DNA of 64,000 nucleotides, from positions 124,001 to 188,000 of the forward strand of contig CAZYVI010000005.1 of NCBI GenBank assembly GCA_964651245.1, given 5' to 3'. Of the stretch, positions 36,556 through 46,155 are shown piece after piece. Below the pieces are notes generated by a model that ran no database searches, was not told the DNA's origin, and saw only the letters and a program-made list of their open reading frames with translations. Both the position numbers and the translations under genes were made by a program. This DNA comes from Avedoeria sp964651245 (GTDB lineage Bacteria; Chloroflexota; Anaerolineae; Epilineales; Epilineaceae). How positions within the stretch are numbered: position 1 is the stretch's first letter; each line of letters starts with the position of its first letter.

Positions 36556-39132
36556 CTAGCCGGCCGCCGCGCGGCGCGTCGTGGTCCGGCGCTTGGCCTT
36601 CGGGGCGCTGCCCTTGGCGGCCAGCAGTGCCAGCGCCTCGTCGAGGGTCACCGCGGCCACGTCGGCATCCTTGGGCAGCGAGGCGTTGATGCGCTGGTGC
36701 TTGACGTAGGGTCCGTAGCGGCCGTCGAGGATCTGGACCGGCTCGCCGCTCTCGGGATGGGCGCCCAGCTCGCGCAGCACCGCCGCGGCGGCGCGGCCGC
36801 TGCCGCGGGCCTCCTTCTCGGCCAGCAGCGCCAGCGCGCGATCGAGGTCCACCGTCAGCACGTCGTCGGTCGGCTTGAGGCTGGCGAACGTGGCGTCGTG
36901 GACCACGTAGGGGCCGAAGCGGCCGACGCCGGCCCGCACCGGCTTGCCGCTCTCGGGATGGACGCCCAGCTCGCGCGGCAGCGCCAGGAGCGCCAGCGCC
37001 TTCGCCAGGTCGACGTCGGCCGCCTCCAGGCCCTTGGGCAGGCTGACCCGCTTGGGCTTGGCGCCGTCTGCCTCGGCCTCGCCCAGCTGGACGTAGGGTC
37101 CGTAGGGGCCGTCGCGGAGGAACACGGGTAGGCCCGTCGTCGGGTCGGGGCCGAGGCTGGCGGCGCCTTCGCCGCCCTTCGCCACCAAGGCGTCGAGCAC
37201 CGCGCGCGACAGATCGCCCGGCGCCAGGTCCTCGGGCAGGGCGACCGTCATCCGCGTCTCGCCCTCACCCACCTCGACGAACGGGCCGAACCGGCCGATG
37301 CGCACGGCGATGTCGCCGAGCTCGACGGTGCTGGCGCGGCGCGGATCGATCTGGCTCTGCGCCGCCTCGACCTGGGCCGCCAGGCCGTCGTCGCCCTTGT
37401 AGAACTGCGACAGGTACGCCTGCCAATCGATCTCGCCCGCCGCGATGCGGTCGAGGTCGGCCTCCATGTCGGCCGTGAAGCCCAGGTCGACGAGCTGCTC
37501 GAAGTCGCGCTCGAGCAGGCCGGTGACGGCGAAGGCGGTGAACGTGGGCAGCAGCGTCGTGCCCGACTTGCGCACGTAGCCGCGGTCCTGGATCGTGCCG
37601 ATGATCGTGGCGTAGGTGCTCGGCCGGCCGACGCCGGCGGCCTCGAGGGCCTTGACGAGCGCCGCCTCGGTGAAGCGAGCCGGCGGCTGGGTCTCGTGCC
37701 CCACCGGCGTCAGCTGCCGCACGTCGAGCGGATCGCCCGTCGTCAGCTTCGGCAGCGGCGCGTCGCGGTCCTCGAGGGCGGCGTCGGGGTCGTCGGAGCC
37801 CTCGACGTAGGCCCGGAAGAAGCCGGCGAAGACGACGCGGCGGCCGCGGGCCCGGAACGTAGCGTCCTCGGCCGTCACGTCGGCGGTGACGAACTCGAGC
37901 GCGGCATCGGCCATCTGGGTGGCCACGGTGCGCTTCCAGATGAGGTCGTAGACCTGCGCCTCGCGGCCGGTGAGCGGCAGGTCGGCCACCGGCTTCATCT
38001 CGGCGCCGGACGGCCGGATCGCCTCGTGGGCCTCCTGGGCGGCCTTGGCCTGGGTCTTGAAGCGCCGCGGCGACGGGCTGAGGTGATCGGCGCCGTAGAG
38101 CTTCTGCACCCGGCCGCGCGCGGCGTCGATCGCCTCGTCGGACAGGTGGACCGAGTCGGTGCGGTGGTAGGTGATGTAGCCGTTCTCGTAGAGGTCCTGC
38201 GCGATGCGCATCGTCTCGCGCGCCGAAAGGCGCAGCTTGCGGCCGGCCTCCTGCTGCAGCGTGCTCGTCGTGAACGGCGGATAGGGCTTGCGGACGGCGC
38301 TGCGCGTCTCGACCGCGCCGACCTGCCAGGCGGCGCCCGCCAGCCGGTCGCACAGCGCCCGGGCGGCGTCGGCGTCGAGCAGCCGGACGCCGGAGTCGGC
38401 GGCCAGGCGGCCGGTGGCGTCGTCGAAGTCCTTGCCGGTGGCGATCCGCTGCGCTCCGACGCTCACCAGGGTGGCCGCAAACGGCTCGCTCCCGGGGCGG
38501 GTGGCGAGCTCGGCGCTGACGTCCCAGTAGCTCCCGCTGCGGAACGCGTGCCGCTCGCGCTCGCGCTCGACGAGCAGCCGCACCGCGACGCTCTGCACCC
38601 GGCCGGCCGACAGCTTGGCGGCGATCTTGCGCCACAGCAGCGGCGAGAGGGTGTAGCCCACCAGCCGGTCGAGGATGCGCCGGGTCTCCTGGGCCCGCAC
38701 GACGTGCTCGTCGACGCCGCGCGTGTGGTCCAGCGCCGCCTGGATGGCGGTGCGGGTGATCTCGTGGAACACCATCCGCCGCACCGGCACCTTCGGCTTG
38801 AGCACCTGCACCAGGTGCCAGCCGATGCTCTCGCCCTCGCGGTCTTCGTCGGTGGCGATGATCAGCTCGTCGGCCTTGGCCAGGGCGTCCTTGAGCTGCT
38901 TGTAGGTGTCGCGCCGGTTGGCGGTGATCACGTAGAGCGGCTCGAAGCCGTCGTCGACGTTGACGCCGAGGCGCGCCCACGGCTCGTCGCGGACCGCCTT
39001 GGGGATCTCGCTGGCCGAGGAGGGCAGGTCGCGGACATGGCCCATGCTGGCCATCACGACGTAGTCGCGCGGCAGGTAGTCGCGGATCGTGCGCGCTTTG
39101 GTCGGCGACTCGACGATGACGAGCTTGGTCAT
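36556..39132 (-). CDS. topA: DNA topoisomerase I with C-terminal TopA repeats
   Basis: 858 residues, a type IA topoisomerase relaxing negative supercoils. The TOPRIM domain is at the N-terminus (LVIVESPTKARTI, then IIATDEDREGESIGWHL), and the catalytic tyrosine lies in ITYHRTDSVHLSDEA around residue 300. In place of four-cysteine zinc fingers, the last 250 residues carry about four repeats built around RFGPFVE, PYGPYVQ, RFGPYVV and RYGPYVK, as in mycobacterial and chloroflexal enzymes. A Lys/Arg-rich tail ends the protein. Start at MTKLVI; a longer frame to 39255 crosses the likely promoter. Confidence 0.95.
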   Translation of the reverse strand: MTKLVIVESPTKARTIRDYLPRDYVVMASMGHVRDLPSSASEIPKAVRDEPWARLGVNVDDGFEPLYVITANRRDTYKQLKDALAKADELIIATDEDREGESIGWHLVQVLKPKVPVRRMVFHEITRTAIQAALDHTRGVDEHVVRAQETRRILDRLVGYTLSPLLWRKIAAKLSAGRVQSVAVRLLVERERERHAFRSGSYWDVSAELATRPGSEPFAATLVSVGAQRIATGKDFDDATGRLAADSGVRLLDADAARALCDRLAGAAWQVGAVETRSAVRKPYPPFTTSTLQQEAGRKLRLSARETMRIAQDLYENGYITYHRTDSVHLSDEAIDAARGRVQKLYGADHLSPSPRRFKTQAKAAQEAHEAIRPSGAEMKPVADLPLTGREAQVYDLIWKRTVATQMADAALEFVTADVTAEDATFRARGRRVVFAGFFRAYVEGSDDPDAALEDRDAPLPKLTTGDPLDVRQLTPVGHETQPPARFTEAALVKALEAAGVGRPSTYATIIGTIQDRGYVRKSGTTLLPTFTAFAVTGLLERDFEQLVDLGFTADMEADLDRIAAGEIDWQAYLSQFYKGDDGLAAQVEAAQSQIDPRRASTVELGDIAVRIGRFGPFVEVGEGETRMTVALPEDLAPGDLSRAVLDALVAKGGEGAASLGPDPTTGLPVFLRDGPYGPYVQLGEAEADGAKPKRVSLPKGLEAADVDLAKALALLALPRELGVHPESGKPVRAGVGRFGPYVVHDATFASLKPTDDVLTVDLDRALALLAEKEARGSGRAAAAVLRELGAHPESGEPVQILDGRYGPYVKHQRINASLPKDADVAAVTLDEALALLAAKGSAPKAKRRTTTRRAAAG

Positions 39133-39243
39133 GTACCCCGTTCCTGGCGCTCGCGCCGCGCCCGATTCGACGCGGGCAGCGCGGTGGCTGCGCCGCGGGC
39201 GCGGCCGATCCGGCCGCGGCCACCGGGCCGGCGGCGGGCGCCG

Positions 39244-39271
39244 AGTGTACAGCACCGACCGGGCGGCACAA
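39244..39271 (-). promoter_or_regulatory. Probable topA promoter
   Basis: On the minus strand TACACT (39249-39244) is preceded at 16-17 bp by TTTGTG/TTGTGC. It implies a leader of about 105 nt before the topA ATG. Confidence 0.4.
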
Positions 39272-39374
39272 AACGGTCGCCGACCGTCGACCCTGGGGTC
39301 GTGCGCGTCGCCGGGCGGGGAAGCGCGGGGCCGTCGCGGTCACAGTCGACCGTCGCGCGGCCGCCGGGGCATGG

Positions 39375-39403
39375 TTGACCCGGCCACGGCCGCCCCCTAT
39401 CGT
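39375..39403 (+). promoter_or_regulatory. Promoter of the 600-residue secreted protein gene
   Basis: TTGACC (39375-39380), 17 bp, TATCGT (39398-39403). The leader is about 60 nt and carries AGGAG before the ATG at 39469. Divergent from the topA promoter within a 336 bp spacer. Confidence 0.55.
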
Positions 39404-39468
39404 TCGCCGCTGCCGCGGGGCGCCCTGTCGGCGCGCCCCTTCCCTCCCCACCCCAGGAGACGCTGCGG

Positions 39469-41271
39469 ATGTCCCGGGCCCATACCCCTCACATCGCGGT
39501 CGGATCGCGGCTCGCCCTCCGGTTGGCCGCCGCTATCGGCCTCACGCTTGCCCTCGCCCTCGCCGTCGCGCCCGTTGCCCCGGCGCCGGCACGCGCACAG
39601 GACGGCGCCCACGACCTCTACGCCCCCGACCTGCGCTCGGCGGGGCCGACCACCGCGTCGCTGCCGGCGGCGCTGGCCGAGCCGGTCCGGCGGCGGTTCG
39701 GCCCGCGGCGGGCCGCGGCGCCGGGCAGCATCAGCGACTTCGGCTACTCGGCGATCGACCTGGCGAACCTGGGCTCCGGCGCGCTGTCGCTCAAGCTCGA
39801 GCTCTCGCAGCGCGGCCGCAACGCGCGCAGCTTCACCCGCCAACTGCCGGGCGGCGGCGCCCTGACGTTCCGCCTGGCCGACGAGAGCACGGTCTCCGAC
39901 GGCGTCTGGCACGCCGCCGTCCGCGCCCCGGGCGCGACGGGCGCCGTGGTCCGCTCGGGCTGGGTGCTGTCCGGGACGAGCACCTCGGCCTACGAGGGGC
40001 TCCGCCCCGCCACGAAGCAGCTCGTTCCGCTGTTCGTGCGCGGCGTGAACGGCCTCTACTCCGACTACACGGTGATGAACGTCGACACGACCCGCGAGAC
40101 GAACGCCGTCACGTTCCAGGCGTTCGCGCCGGACTCGGGCGAGCTGTTGGCCGAGTGGGAGGAGCGGCTGGCCCCCGGCGATGTGATCAGCCTCGACGCG
40201 ATCGAGTTCGGCACGGCGGTGTCCGACCTCGTCGCCAACCGGCCGGGCGACGGGTGGGTCGGCGGCCTGCGGATCGAGTCGCCGGCGCCGGTGGCCGTCT
40301 TGGTCTACCAGAACGAGGCCAACGAAGGCGGCGTCGCGGCGCTCGGCGCCCGGCCCTTCAGCGCCGCCGCCACGACACAGCACCTGCCCTTGGTGCGGGG
40401 CAACTTCCTCGGCAGCTCGGCGATCGCCGTCCAGAACCGCGAGAGCCGCAAGGCCGAGGTCACGATCACGTTCCGCGGTGCGCCTGACAGCCCGAAGCAC
40501 CGCGGCCAGACCGTGACGCAGTCGTTCAGCATCGGCCCCTACGGCATGCACGTCGTCGACCTCGGCCGTGGCGGCGACCTGGGCGACGTGGCGCCGACGA
40601 CCGTCGACCGCGGCAGCGGCACGAACACCGGCTTTCATGGCAGCGCCGTCGTCACCTCGGACCAGCCGGTCGTCGCGGCCGTCCTCGAGACGAGCGGCCA
40701 ACCCGACCGGACCCGCACCAGCGCCGCCTACAACGCGTTCACCGCCGCCGACCTCGGCCAGCACTTCGTGGTGCCGGCCGTGCGCAGCCGAGCCGGCGAG
40801 CGCGTGACGCGGCTCTACGTCCAGGCGCCGGGCGCGGCGGCCCAAGTGACCGTCCAGGTCATCGCCCCCGGCGGCCGGGTGACGTCGCTTGAGTCCAGCG
40901 TGCCGGCCGGCGAGATGCGCGTCGTGGCCCTCGGCGACGACGCCAACGGCGGCCGAGCGCTGGTCCAGAGCGATCAGCCCGTCGCCGTCCTGGTCTACGA
41001 GACGCCGTTCGGCGCGGTCGGCGACTGGGTCGACGCCGACGTGTTCGACACCGTCGCCTACGCCGCGCCGCGGACCAGCGGTGCCCTGCCCACGACACCG
41101 CCTACGGCCTCCCCGACGTCCGGCCCCGGCTCGCCGTCGCCAACCGCGGGCACGCCGCCGGTGGGCGCGTCGCCCACCGCCACCCGGGCGGCGACGCCGA
41201 CCCCCGATCGCACCGGGCCGCGCTGGGAGATCACGCTGCCGATCGTGCTGCGGTCCGTCCGGATCCGCTGA
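39469..41271 (+). CDS. Large secreted protein of unknown function
   Basis: 600 residues: a signal peptide (LALRLAAAIGLTLALALAVA), then about 500 residues of repeated beta-rich segments. Phrases recur: PVAVLVYQNEA and PVAVLVYETPF; GSSAIAVQNRES, GSAVVTSDQPVVAAVLET and GRALVQSDQPVAVLV. This points to three or more tandem beta-sandwich-like units. A Pro/Thr/Ser linker and the terminal WEITLPIVLRSVRIR follow, the lineage's recurrent ending. No enzymatic motif seen. Own promoter upstream and a strong hairpin downstream, so it is a monocistronic unit. Probably surface-exposed. Confidence 0.7.
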   Translation: MSRAHTPHIAVGSRLALRLAAAIGLTLALALAVAPVAPAPARAQDGAHDLYAPDLRSAGPTTASLPAALAEPVRRRFGPRRAAAPGSISDFGYSAIDLANLGSGALSLKLELSQRGRNARSFTRQLPGGGALTFRLADESTVSDGVWHAAVRAPGATGAVVRSGWVLSGTSTSAYEGLRPATKQLVPLFVRGVNGLYSDYTVMNVDTTRETNAVTFQAFAPDSGELLAEWEERLAPGDVISLDAIEFGTAVSDLVANRPGDGWVGGLRIESPAPVAVLVYQNEANEGGVAALGARPFSAAATTQHLPLVRGNFLGSSAIAVQNRESRKAEVTITFRGAPDSPKHRGQTVTQSFSIGPYGMHVVDLGRGGDLGDVAPTTVDRGSGTNTGFHGSAVVTSDQPVVAAVLETSGQPDRTRTSAAYNAFTAADLGQHFVVPAVRSRAGERVTRLYVQAPGAAAQVTVQVIAPGGRVTSLESSVPAGEMRVVALGDDANGGRALVQSDQPVAVLVYETPFGAVGDWVDADVFDTVAYAAPRTSGALPTTPPTASPTSGPGSPSPTAGTPPVGASPTATRAATPTPDRTGPRWEITLPIVLRSVRIR

Positions 41272-41371
41272 CCGGGGCGGAACGCCGCGATCGTCCGCGG
41301 CCGCCCCGCCGATCGCGGAGCGCCGGGCTCGCGCCCGACCCGTTCGCCGGCTCGATTCGAACGCGCTACAC

Positions 41372-41411
41372 GCAACGGGCGGGCGGGGGCATTCCCCCGC
41401 CCGCCCGTTGC
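41372..41411. terminator. Perfect 18-bp GC hairpin between convergent genes
   Basis: Arms 41372-41389 and 41394-41411 are exactly complementary over 18 bp around a 4-nt CATT loop. It lies 100 bp after the secreted-protein stop and 98 bp after the LysM gene stop (converging). No T tract follows on either strand, so it may be a barrier or bidirectional terminator of the GC-rich type rather than a classic intrinsic one. Confidence 0.65.
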
Positions 41412-41508
41412 TCGTATGGGTGCGGCGTCGTTCCGGCGTGTCGCCGTCCGTGCCGCGCGCTTGGCGGCGCCGCGGGTGGGCGCGGCGCCGCCGGCCGCAA
41501 GCCGGGTG

Positions 41509-42054
41509 CTACCAGCCGCGGCCCGGGATCACCAGCATCTGGCCGGCGCGGATGTAGTTCGGGTTGGCGATGCCGTTGGCATGGGCGATCGCCCAGGCCG
41601 TGGTGCCGTTGCGCATGGCGATGCTGTAGAGCGTGTCGCCGTGCCGCACGAAGTAGCGGTTGCCGGCGTGGCCGCCGTACTTGTAATCGACGTTGTCCCA
41701 ACCCTTGTCCCAACCGCCGTCCCAGCCCATGTCTGGCTTCTTGTCCCAGCCGGCGTGGGCGGGCTGGCCCTGCCAACCCTGACCGCCGTGCATGCCCGAC
41801 GGGATCACCAGGCACTGGCCGGCGCGGATGTAGTTCGGGTTCCAGAGGCCGTTGGCGTGGGCGATCGCCTGGGCGGTCGTGCCGTTCTGCCAGGCGATGC
41901 CGTAGAGGGTCTCGCCGTGCCGGACGCAGTGGACATTGCCGCCACCGTGCCAGCCCGGCCCCCAGTTCGTAGCCTCGGCCGTGCGGCTCGGCACGGCGGT
42001 GAGGACGGCGGCGAACGCGACAGCCAGGACCGTGATCGTGAGTCGAGAGCGCAT
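41509..42054 (-). CDS. Secreted protein with two LysM domains
   Basis: 181 residues with a signal peptide (LTITVLAVAFAAVLTA). Two LysM units begin at VHCVRHGETLYGIA and YFVRHGDTLYSIA, each with an IAHANG(L/I)xNPNYIRAGQ core and an LVIP end, separated by a Gly/Trp/Asp-rich spacer (GWDGGWDKGWD). It should bind peptidoglycan or other N-acetylglucosamine polymers. No catalytic domain. GGAGG lies before the ATG, and a strong promoter lies 110 bp upstream. Confidence 0.88.
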   Translation of the reverse strand: MRSRLTITVLAVAFAAVLTAVPSRTAEATNWGPGWHGGGNVHCVRHGETLYGIAWQNGTTAQAIAHANGLWNPNYIRAGQCLVIPSGMHGGQGWQGQPAHAGWDKKPDMGWDGGWDKGWDNVDYKYGGHAGNRYFVRHGDTLYSIAMRNGTTAWAIAHANGIANPNYIRAGQMLVIPGRGW

Positions 42055-42164
42055 GGAATCCTCCGGTTGTTGGGGTGCGTTTCAAGCGTGGCGCGCGGAC
42101 GCGCCAGGGGCTGGCTCCGAAGAATCCGGTGGGGGTCGGTTACTTTCGGATTAAGTCGGGCCCA

Positions 42165-42193
42165 AAGGTACGCCCTTTTCAGCCGGTTGTCAA
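42165..42193 (-). promoter_or_regulatory. Strong promoter of the two-LysM gene
   Basis: Perfect TTGACA (42193-42188), 17 bp, TACCTT (42170-42165) on the minus strand. Start near 42158 leaves an unusually long leader of about 100 nt for this window, with an AT-richer segment than its surroundings. Confidence 0.65.
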
Positions 42194-42244
42194 GCCCGAA
42201 CCCGCGGTGTCGTGACGCCGCGCACGGCCCGTTCGGCCGATCGG

Positions 42245-42267
42245 CGCTCTAGCGCGGTTCTAGTGCG
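42245..42267. promoter_or_regulatory. Candidate operator upstream of dnaK
   Basis: An imperfect inverted repeat, CGCTCTAG - 7 bp - CTAGTGCG (7 of 8 positions pair), about 40 bp before the dnaK -10. The spacing of 7 is like HspR/HAIR operators, but the sequence is neither HAIR nor CIRCE. It may bind a heat-shock repressor. Confidence 0.3.
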
Positions 42268-42307
42268 ACCCGTCGCCAAGGCCGGCCGGGGGGCCCGAGG
42301 CGGCCGA

Positions 42308-42313
42308 TATAAT
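42308..42313 (+). promoter_or_regulatory. -10 element of dnaK-grpE
   Basis: Perfect TATAAT 32 bp before the dnaK ATG. No -35 match at 16-18 bp, which is compatible with an activator or alternative sigma factor. Confidence 0.45.
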
Positions 42314-42345
42314 CGCGGGCATCACGGTTCGTGGAGGGACATAGA

Positions 42346-44235
<1,890 letters not shown>

Positions 44236-44238
44236 CCG

Positions 44239-44850
44239 ATGACCCCCGCGCCCTGGATCCGCCGCGCCCCGGCCGACACGGCCAGCGACGCCGGCGCGCC
44301 GGCCGACCACGACGGCGACGAGCCGCTGGCGGTGGCCGACGGCGGCGCCGCGCCGGTGGCGTCGGACGACGACCCGACGGCCTCGCTGGCCGAGGCGTTC
44401 GCGCGTGAGTTGGCCGACGCCCGCCGCGCTGCCGACGAGAACCACGACCGCTATGTCCGCGCCGTGGCCGAGATGCAGACCGTCCGGCGGCGAGCCGAGG
44501 AACGGCTGAACCTCCAGGTCGAGCAGATGCGGCGCGAGCTGCTGCTGCGCTTCCTCGACGTGGCCGACAACCTCGAGCGGGCCTTGCGGCACGCCGACAG
44601 CGACGCCGCCTCGCTCGTGGCCGGCGTCGACGCCACGTACCGCGAGCTGGAGCGGCTCTTGGCGCGCGAGGGCGTCGAGCGCATCGCGGCCGACGACGCG
44701 CCGTTCGACCCGGCGCTGCACGAGGCGATCAGCGTCGTGCCGCGGCCCGACCTCGCCGCCGAACAGGTCGTGGACGTCGAGCGCGCCGGCTACACCGTGC
44801 GCGGCGAGCTGCTGCGGGCGGCGCGGGTGGTGGTGGGGCGGCCGGGGTAG
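44239..44850 (+). CDS. grpE: Nucleotide exchange factor GrpE
   Basis: 203 residues. A disordered acidic N-terminus, then a long coiled coil (residues about 50-110, with RYVRAVAEMQTVRRRAEERL and LLRFLDVADNLERAL), then the beta-wing head with EGVERI, FDPALHEAISVVP and GYTVRGELLRAARVVVG. It exchanges ADP on DnaK. Immediately downstream of dnaK, so cotranscribed. The order dnaK-grpE is inverted from the common grpE-dnaK. Confidence 0.93.
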   Translation: MTPAPWIRRAPADTASDAGAPADHDGDEPLAVADGGAAPVASDDDPTASLAEAFARELADARRAADENHDRYVRAVAEMQTVRRRAEERLNLQVEQMRRELLLRFLDVADNLERALRHADSDAASLVAGVDATYRELERLLAREGVERIAADDAPFDPALHEAISVVPRPDLAAEQVVDVERAGYTVRGELLRAARVVVGRPG

Positions 44851-44933
44851 GGCGGAGAGGGCGGGCGGGCAGGGTCGTCCAGCCGCTGCAGGTCCGCCAG
44901 CCAGTTGGGCTGCCGGATCGCAAGGTCGGCGGT

Positions 44934-45080
44934 GCCCTCGGCGCGGCAGACGCGCAGCAGCTCGGCCACGCGGTCCGGGAAGTCCGGGAAGCCCCGGGCG
45001 ATCACCTCGGGCCAGAAGCCCGCCTGGGCGTCGACGAGCAGGAGGGCGAACGGCCGCCAGTCGCGCGGTGAGGGGGTCAT
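44934..45080 (-). pseudogene. Truncated isochorismatase/cysteine-hydrolase-family gene
   Basis: From the ATG at 45080 the minus strand encodes 49 residues matching only the start of the family (PFALLLVDAQAGFWPEVIARG, then VAELLRVCRAEG, with the catalytic aspartate in VDAQ). After 44934 the similarity stops and the frame runs out at 44790 inside the grpE antisense. The usual 180-200 residues, including the catalytic cysteine, are missing. GC is as high as in the chromosomal flanks. It borders the cassette array and may have been cut by it or by a later deletion. Confidence 0.55.
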
Positions 45081-45149
45081 CGCCTGTACCGGCCGACGTC
45101 GTGCCACATCGCCCTGCGCCTCCGGCTCATGGAAGGACAACCGGACCGA

Positions 45150-45643
45150 TCATCGCCGTTCGACGGCCGTCCGGATGTCGTCGAGGTCGTCCAGCAGGGC
45201 CCGGCGGATCGTGCCATTGAACAGGACCGATGGCCCAGAATCGCCTTGCGCTCGGCTTCGGAAACCTGGTCGAGGGGATCTCGGTCCTTGTGGTCGTGGA
45301 AGCTGGAGCGGTGGATGAAGGCCCAACCGAAGGCATACACCGACCTCGTCCAACCGTGGAGCCTGTCGGTGAGATCAACCATCTCCCGATCGGTCACGAC
45401 CTTCCTCGAGCCCGGCTCCTTCCACCGACGGCCAGACACCGAGTCCTCGATCAAGCGGTGGCGATTGGCATGATCTTCCTGCGCTAGGAGGAACACAACC
45501 CGTACCGGCGAGTCGAGGTCCTGCCGAAGAGCGGAAACCATCTGCCCTGGCTGCGCCCGCATGAAGTCCATCGCCTGACGACTCTCCGCTGAACGCGCGC
45601 GTACCTGACGGCAGAAGTGGTCGACTGCGGTCACGGCCTTCAT
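45150..45643 (-). pseudogene. Distal cassette gene of unknown function, probable frameshift
   Basis: ATG 45643 lies 3 nt after the attC crossover region of the preceding cassette. The frame reads normally for about 135 residues (MKAVTAVDHFCRQVRARSA, HGWTRSVYAFGWAFIHRSSF, SEAERKAILG). Near 45232 the composition turns to low-complexity Ser/Arg, while the other frame continues with LFNGTIRRALLDDLDDI and ends at a TGA at 45150. A one-base shift restores a protein of about 164 residues. Without it the frame runs to 45077. No family recognised. No attC follows it. Confidence 0.5.
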
Positions 45644-45645
45644 CG

Positions 45646-45729
45646 GTCTAACGCGCGCGTGCAGCCGCGCCGAGCCAAGCGAGGGCACCGCCGCGCAGCG
45701 GCGGCGTCGGCTGCAACGCGTGGTTCGAC
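45646..45729 (-). repeat. attC recombination site, cassette C
   Basis: 84 bp on the minus strand between R'' GTCGAAC (45729-45723) and R' GTTAGAC (45652-45646). The inner arms GCGTTGCAGCCG and CGGCTGCACGC pair over 11 bp, leaving one T unpaired on one side, the asymmetric extrahelical base expected of attC. The variable loop contains a further hairpin (CCGCCGC TGC GCGGCGG). Crossover would be at G|TTAGAC, just before the ATG of the next gene. Confidence 0.75.
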
Positions 45730-45753
45730 GGGCACCGGCTGAGGATGGGGTCG

Positions 45754-46068
45754 TCAAACAAACCCACTCTCTACCAGCTTGCTGCCTTCCATCGTGATCT
45801 CGTGTCGCTCGCCGGACCCCTCGACTACGCGGCTCCAGCTCTCTGTGATCAGCCTCGTGTCCTGACCGTCACCCTCGAGCCAGTAGCTGAACCCGCCATA
45901 CATCCCTGGGATGGCCAACCATGCCTTCTCATCCCCCAAGGCCAGGAGCTGCGAGATGTCGGGCAGGACGACGCCATGCTCTACGATCAGATCCGATGCT
46001 CGGCCACGAATCACCTCGTGGAAGTGGTGCTGGATCGCCAGAAGAGTCTCGACGGGAACGTGTCGCAT
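45754..46068 (-). CDS. Cassette C: small protein of unknown function
   Basis: 104 residues with no signal peptide or membrane segment. Contains IPGMYGGFSYWLEGDG, then LITESWSRVVEGSGERHEIT and a final EGSKLVESGFV. I recall small proteins with this MYGGFSYxL...ESWxRVVGGSG pattern from integron cassettes and scattered genomes, but no function is known to me. It is bounded by attC B upstream and attC C downstream, in the same orientation as the other cassettes. Confidence 0.7.
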   Translation of the reverse strand: MRHVPVETLLAIQHHFHEVIRGRASDLIVEHGVVLPDISQLLALGDEKAWLAIPGMYGGFSYWLEGDGQDTRLITESWSRVVEGSGERHEITMEGSKLVESGFV

Positions 46069-46085
46069 CTCATCTTCCCTCTACT

Positions 46086-46145
46086 GTAGAACGCCCAGCA
46101 TCAGCGGCGGCGCGAAGCGCCGGCAGCTGCATGCTATTGTTAGGT
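46086..46145 (-). repeat. attC recombination site, cassette B
   Basis: 60 bp. R'' is ACCTAAC (46145-46139), and the R' position reads GTTCTAC (46092-46086), off the GTTRRRY consensus. Arms AGCAT[G]CAGC and GCTGATGCT pair with one extrahelical G, and CGGCGC-TTC-GCGCCG forms the tip. It is closely similar to attC A. R'' is exactly complementary to GTTAGGT at the front of cassette B, as expected for the excised circle. Confidence 0.82.
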
Positions 46146-46155
46146 GCCGAATTAC

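Noticed and set aside
41345..41375. tRNA-like T-loop (TTCGAAT) near the convergent spacer
   Set aside because: The five flanking bases on each side do not pair, and no anticodon or acceptor arm can be drawn.
45080..45170. Possible fourth attC after the distal cassette
   Set aside because: A GTCGAAC and a GTTGTCC occur, but only about 30 bp apart and without paired inner arms; not an attC.
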